Part shown: one piece after another, positions 58,767 through 64,000 of the stretch
Layout: every line of letters starts with the position of its first letter
Numbering within the stretch: the stretch's first letter is position 1
Source of the DNA: Phycomyces nitens
Taxonomy: Eukaryota > Mucoromycota > Mucoromycetes > Mucorales > Phycomycetaceae
Reading direction: 5' to 3'
Length of the DNA stretch: 64,000 nt
Assembly: GCA_022702545.1 (NCBI GenBank)
Contig: JAHRBC010000004.1
Span: 806,001-870,000, forward strand
The notes under the pieces: model-generated
Databases searched by the model: none
What the model saw: only the letters and a program-made list of their open reading frames with translations
Told to the model about the DNA's origin: nothing
Program-made: the position numbers and the translations under genes

Positions 58767-61259
58767 GATGTGTAATCTGTTTCTATTTTATTTTTTATTT
58801 AATAAAAAAAAAGTATTCTTTATGCTGGGAAATTAACCTTTTTGGCAATCTTGTGTTTTTTCAATGCCATTTTTACAAGTCACACGGCCACCATCTTTTT
58901 TTAATAAAAAAAAATTCTATGCATTCTTTTACTTTGTTTCAAAACTGTGTTTCAAAACCGTGGGTGCGCCACATTGGTGTGGCTGGAATGGTAAAACAAG
59001 TTACCAATTATTGAGCAATTAATGGCAAGGGTATCGAGGGTCCCTAGGCGTTTATTTAGCTTCTATATATGCAGTCAATATAAACCTTTTGTTTTCGAAG
59101 GAGTCAATTGGTGGTAGTTTTTAGTGATTATTAAAGGCATGGATACAATCCATTTACAAATACATAATGGTCGCTTGTACCTTTAATACCCTGGTTTAGC
59201 CAACGATCTTCCTTATCAAAAACTTGTTTAGAGATACCAAGATGTGTTCTCAAACCAATTGGCCAGCAATATATATATATATAATAATCATGATTCTAGT
59301 ATAGTCAACTTGGATACAGAAAGAAAAAAAAAGAAGTTGAATACGGAATATGACACAATCTTCCAAGACTCTGATTTTATTTTATTTTGTAGAGTCTTTG
59401 TTACTAAGAATCAATTTCATTATAGTACCTACAATTTTTTTAAACCTCCCTCTTTATTTCTTTATTATCTCATAGCCAATCTATCGTGCCGTCGGGCAGA
59501 ACAGTAAATTATATACATATAAAGGGGGTAATAGATCTTGGATCTTGAAATATTCATACATTGTGTCTTGGTATTTATAAAATGCAATAAATTGTGCCAA
59601 GCCAACAAGTCATCCCAAGCGCCAGTCCAAGAAAATAATGGCCATAATGGACCTCATGAAAAAAGAAGAAGAAGTCTAGTAATAGATAAAGGTATACATA
59701 TTAAGCTTATCCAATTGGACTCAAGGCCAACAATTATGGTCTCTAGAAAAAAGTAATAATATTTAGATAAATGTATCTATATATTTATTGATATTATACT
59801 GCAAAAAGAGCAAATAATACGATGATTCTTTGCTGGGACCTTGAGATCTTCTCTAGTTTATATTTTGTAGAATATATTATACTTTTACCACCGCTTGGTA
59901 CACTCCTCTATGCTCCTTAAACCATTGTAACTTTCCTTATTTTAATTAGATAAAGTGGCCAGTTTTTTTTAGATTATCTTTTGCTATTATAAACCTAGTA
60001 TTATGAGTCTTTGCGCAAATCAGCGAGTCATGTAGTCCAAACCAGCAAAGTAAAGTTTGCCATGTTTTTTTTTGTAAAACACATTCTAGAATATCCAACC
60101 CCCTTTAACTGTCTAAACTCACTAGTGAAACCCTTAAAATCAAGCTTTAAATTTCTTGTTTCAATATTTAATTATTTTATACTATAGTAATTTCTTTTCT
60201 TTTCTTTGAGAGTTCTGTTGTTATTAGAATTATTGGTAATTGAATAGACTTGTATTATATTATATACCTATTTAATTACACTTTTATAATTTATTTTGGA
60301 AATTCCAGAGATAAAAGGTATTCATGAAAATGACAGTTGTGTGAATACAAGGTTTTCCCATCGAGATTTGGTAGTTGACAAAATAATTTTAACCACAAGG
60401 TGCAGATTAAATAACCAAATGCCATGTATCGGGATAAGAATATAGTTTAGTGGCAAGTGTTGAGTTGGTCTGTGTATGCGAGTATATCAAATATATATAT
60501 ATATATATATGAAGAAAAAAACTGCAACCAAGTTTACAGTGTAAATATAAGATACAAGGAGAAATGATGTAGCAAACCTCGAGGTTATCAAATATCCAAG
60601 AGTGATTCAATACTTTAAATAATAATAATAAAAGCATCCCAGAGTATGTCTGTGTAATTATTGCAGAGTTACATGACAGTAATGATGAAGAATATCAATA
60701 TAATACGATCAAGAATCAAGGTGGATAAAATATTTGCTCTATTGCTTTCATTTGTATATATTTTATAAGAGTGTTTTCATATTATAGTATTTTATGATAC
60801 AAAAATAAAGTATCAGCTTATTAAGGGTCAACCTTGCTCAATCGTATTAGGGTCGAAATATTGCAAGGATAAGTATAATACTTTTTGTCGTGAATTTTGG
60901 CTTTGATTACCAAAACCACATCCATACGGTGTCAATATCTATCGATATATTATATTCATAACAAGGTTGTTACTTGATTCTTTGATACATCTCAATATAT
61001 ATATATATATATATAGTCCTACAGAGATACGAATTAAAACTCACATTTCACAACAGAGCAACAGCAGAATCACTGATAAACGAAAGGAGCTCTTATGCTA
61101 CAAGAAATGTTTTTATCGGTGGAACTCTTATAAATGAAACGCTTCCAGTTATTCCTGAAAAATATTAATATGCCTATAGAATTAAAAGATGAAGAGATAC
61201 TGAAAACACATCTCCCAAGAAGTGCAAAGAAACTGACAAGCTTATGAATGAGCGGGAGC
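58767..61259. other. AT-rich spacer, no gene recognised
   Basis: This 2.5 kb stretch has several short open frames of low complexity (59244-59507, 59538-59756), none with a domain. (TA)n runs lie near 59268-59285, 60488-60510 and 60995-61012. A T/A palindrome lies near 58896-58915. Confidence 0.5.
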
Positions 61260-62780
61260 AATGTGATCTAGTCAACTAAATGAAGATTAATCGTTTAGGA
61301 TCACTTGGAGATCTTAAATCCTTTTTGTCCGACACAATGGGTCATTCAATCTCCAAGTCTACAATTCAGAAAAATATTTGTAGATTCACCATGCCTTTTA
61401 GCCAAGGTCTATAAAAGTTACAGTCCTTCAAAGTAAACGGGAAAAAAGCAATAGGCATTTGGTAATTACGCCAATAAAGTCAACCTGCGATGGTATCGTG
61501 TCATCTGGAGTAACGAGTCAAGATTTCAGCTTTTTCCCAAAGAAAGAAACATAATGATTAGTACACCCTTGCTATTAATATAAAGAATGGTTAAATTATG
61601 CCTATAAAATATTAACGATTAGGACGGAATTACGATGGAATAATTGAATTCCCTGCTATTTTAGCAGTAATGTCAAATAAATCACAGTGTACTTTTTACT
61701 ATTCGTTCTTGACTATTTAGATGATACGACTAATGACACATGGTGGATTTAGCTTTAACTATCGACTTTTGTTCGAATTTGTTTCAATTTCGTTTGATAA
61801 AACTCCGCAGGTAAGAAAAAATAATGGCATTTAACATCCGACATACTGGAAAACTTCATTATGATCTCCGCTATGTAACCGTCTCTTACTAGCAAATCTT
61901 TAAAACACCAAGGCTTTTTTTTTAAAAAAACAAAAAGCTATTTAATTAAAAATAAAGCCATGGGATACATAAATAAATATTATAGATATCCAATGCGCTG
62001 CTCAGATGTTTTATAACTTTTTTTTTGCAAAAAGTCTTGGGCTTTTGAAAAAGTATGTAAAAAAGTTGATATCAAAGTCCAAATGCACCAGAGTTGTGAT
62101 TTTTGCAAGCTTTTGAATCCGAGTCACTGATACATAATACGTTTCCATAGACTTTTAAAATACACATTAAACAGTGGTTTATCATTGGTTTCGACTTTAT
62201 TGATTTCAAGTACGACAAAGTGCTTTCTATTGAACTCATGTTGGAATTATTTGTATTTAATGCTACAACAACAAGATTTGTCAAAGAATTCGTTTATAAA
62301 GAACAATTGGAAAAAAAGCTCAAGAGAGGCTACGTTATGCCAAGAGTTCAAGATGGAGGAATTTAGCTGTGGTATGGAAAGCTTATAACTGTTGATAATA
62401 CGCTAAGTTAGTAAAAGTACATTAATCTTTTAAAGCATAATTCCGTGCCCTGGTTTAAAAGTCTCGAGTAAAGGAAGCATATATAACTTCTTTTCCAAAA
62501 ATATAATCCCCCCTTTCATAAAAATATGTTGGCTGAAGAGTACAAAAACAAGGTAACTCTTTCTGCTATATGACATGGCCAACCAACAGCCCTGATCTGA
62601 ACCCAATAAAAAACATGTGATCCTATCTGGAACATAAGCTGAGAGTCGGGAAGGTAAAGCCCACAAAGAAATACACTCTTTGGCTTGTGCACTACGAAAA
62701 GAATGAAAAAAAGTTATCTAAAATAGTTGTAGAATCCCACTATATATCAATGCCAAATTGGATTCAAGACCTCAATATAT
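61260..62780 (+). mobile_element. Second decayed Tc1/mariner transposase relic
   Basis: On the + strand, NRLGSLGDLKSFLSDTMGH with SISKSTIQKNI (about 61290-61370) matches the helix-turn-helix part of a Tc1 transposase. WYRVIWSNESRFQLFPK (about 61490-61545) matches the WSDE block with the first catalytic Asp changed to Asn. VQDGG with LWYGK follows (about 62345-62380), and PTNSPDLNPIKNM with YLEHKLRVGK (about 62582-62655) matches the C-terminal catalytic block. Stops and frameshifts are frequent. About 650 bp of unrelated sequence sits between the second and third blocks, suggesting a nested insertion. The ends were not found. Confidence 0.8.
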
Positions 62781-63208
62781 AATAAATCTCATGCTCACTA
62801 TTAAACTTTCAAATAAATTATATATACATATATACATATATATTATATCACTCATAATTTCTACAGTCTTTTATCTATAGTTTATTCTGATGGAAAGATG
62901 TAAAGGAGTTGTGTATTTTAATTGAAATATTTCATTATTCTAAAAAGCTAATGAATTAGTTTAGGTCAGTATATGTTTTCTTTTAGTATTTTATTGATCA
63001 GTTATCACGAAAGGCGTGTTGCTTCTGAAATGTCATTAGAATGGACTTGGATGAAATATATGGAGATAAAATTTGACAATATAAGATGATAAAGAAAATA
63101 AAAGAGAAATGACTGTATATAAGAACATCTTGACATTTTATAAAAATGTTTATTTATTACAGGAAATCAAAAATAATAATAGTGAAAAGTATTAAAATAA
63201 GGGTTTTG
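62781..63208. other. 3' region of the membrane protein gene
   Basis: AT-rich, no gene recognised; it contains the TATA/ATAC repeats at about 62818-62850 and the presumed polyadenylation zone of the - strand gene that ends at 63209. Confidence 0.45.
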
Positions 63209-64000
63209 TTATTTTGGCAAGTATCCAGTAATTGTAGCTGCAATTAGACATCCAATTGAAGCAATAGTGGAAAGAACGAATGCTATAAACACAAGATTAT
63301 TTTTTGTCAATTTGGTTGATTTACCAATAACAAATATGGCGACAATAACAATAGGACTAAGAATCCAGGACAATACAAGCCATTGTGTTGTACTATGAGC
63401 ATTATAATCTGCCCAAATACCAATTAGCAATGGCGCTACCATTCCTAGAATCGCGGAGATCTTAGCAATAGTTATATCATCATCAAAGTCAGGAACATCA
63501 ATAGATTCAGCCAATTGTTTACAATCCTCTTTAATCAAAGCTGTTTTGATGGCTTCAGGAGACAGTTCTTGATCATCCTTGATACTAAATGTCATGCTTT
63601 GCTTGTGTAGCATAAAGAGAGAAGTTGACTGAAGGACGGACATTGCGGTGTAGATAATAATTATGACCTTGGCCCATCGATCTCCATTTATATCCATGCA
63701 TGAAATCGTAGTAAAGAATAGCTGCCCGAATGTGACAAATATTTCAATATACGAGGTTTCATCCATGTTGTGAGCAGATTCAAGCTTGTCTATCATATTC
63801 GTCGACAGGTAACGCACATTTTCTGGTTTTATTTGTCTTTGGTATTTGCATGTTGCTCCTGGACCACTGGTGATTATTTTACCTGACAGGCAAAAAGTGT
63901 CCTCCTCCAAAGTTTTGTCTTCATTTTCAAAGCCGATAATTAGAAATCCATTTAGAATGCAATGCTTTGTCTTCTTTGCATTTTCAGGACCGAGAGCATG
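63209..64000 (-). CDS. Multi-pass membrane protein, partial at right edge
   Basis: An open frame on the - strand runs from the window edge (64000) to a stop at 63209-63211, giving at least 263 residues with the N-terminus missing. After a soluble part there are about five hydrophobic segments: IEIFVTFGQLFFTTISC, WAKVIIIIYTAMSVLQSTSLF, ISAILGMVAPLLIGIWA, WLVLSWILSPIVIVAIFVIG and LVFIAFVLSTIASIGCLIAA (approximate boundaries). An acidic loop (ESIDVPDFDDD) lies between the second and third. I do not recognise the family. It may be a fungal integral-membrane protein of unknown function. No splice sites are needed in the visible part. Confidence 0.65.
   Translation of the reverse strand, partial: HALGPENAKKTKHCILNGFLIIGFENEDKTLEEDTFCLSGKIITSGPGATCKYQRQIKPENVRYLSTNMIDKLESAHNMDETSYIEIFVTFGQLFFTTISCMDINGDRWAKVIIIIYTAMSVLQSTSLFMLHKQSMTFSIKDDQELSPEAIKTALIKEDCKQLAESIDVPDFDDDITIAKISAILGMVAPLLIGIWADYNAHSTTQWLVLSWILSPIVIVAIFVIGKSTKLTKNNLVFIAFVLSTIASIGCLIAATITGYLPK

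Overview
This window looks like nuclear DNA of an early-diverging, AT-rich fungus. A Mucoromycota (Mucorales-type) genome is my best guess. The evidence is short spliceosomal introns of about 45-100 nt, family-level protein similarities (metacaspases, Zn2Cys6 regulator, Ste23/insulysin, GPN3, RRS1, ALKBH1, PNKP) and abundant decayed Tc1/mariner, IS630-like and LINE sequences. The species is not decided by the sequence. All assignments are from reading; no database search was run.

Left third (1-23.6 kb), accessory-looking. A Zn2Cys6 regulator gene (1399-2696) is followed, 3 bp after its stop, by a decayed Tc1 element with recognisable terminal inverted repeats (2700-3998). Beyond that lies a frameshifted remnant of a fungal transcription-factor middle-homology domain, so the original gene was probably split. 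Then comes a metacaspase cluster: three complete 11-exon type I metacaspase genes (5442-7360, 11317-13553, 21088-23534), a decayed fourth copy (about 9274-10290) and a three-exon gene (15441-16046) that carries only the N-terminal module and no caspase domain. The catalytic exons have identical lengths in all three complete genes, while the N-terminal linkers diverge strongly (poly-Glu/Asp in one, Thr/Val/Pro repeats in the others). The spaces between are filled with an IS630-like deletion derivative, a MITE, a recombinase-like pseudogene and a LINE relic.

Middle (23.6-47.5 kb), mostly housekeeping. It holds an F-box protein (-), an MFS transporter of the Git1/phosphate-porter type, a mitochondrial-type malic enzyme, an insulysin/Ste23-like M16 metalloprotease in 13 exons (-), a YIPF1/2-like Golgi membrane protein, an ALKBH1-like dioxygenase and an RGG-box RNA-binding protein. 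Gene-poor AT-rich spacers separate several of them; the largest is 25874-29236.

Right part (49-64 kb). It holds polynucleotide kinase 3'-phosphatase (-), a second copy of the MITE, an IS630-like relic (-), ribosome-biogenesis factor RRS1, a Bni4-like protein with a GC-AG intron (-), GPN-loop GTPase GPN3 whose start codon appears split by an intron (-), another Tc1 relic, and a multi-pass membrane protein running off the right edge (-). The housekeeping genes are independent units with no operon-like linkage. The metacaspase cluster is the one region where neighbouring genes appear to form a related set.
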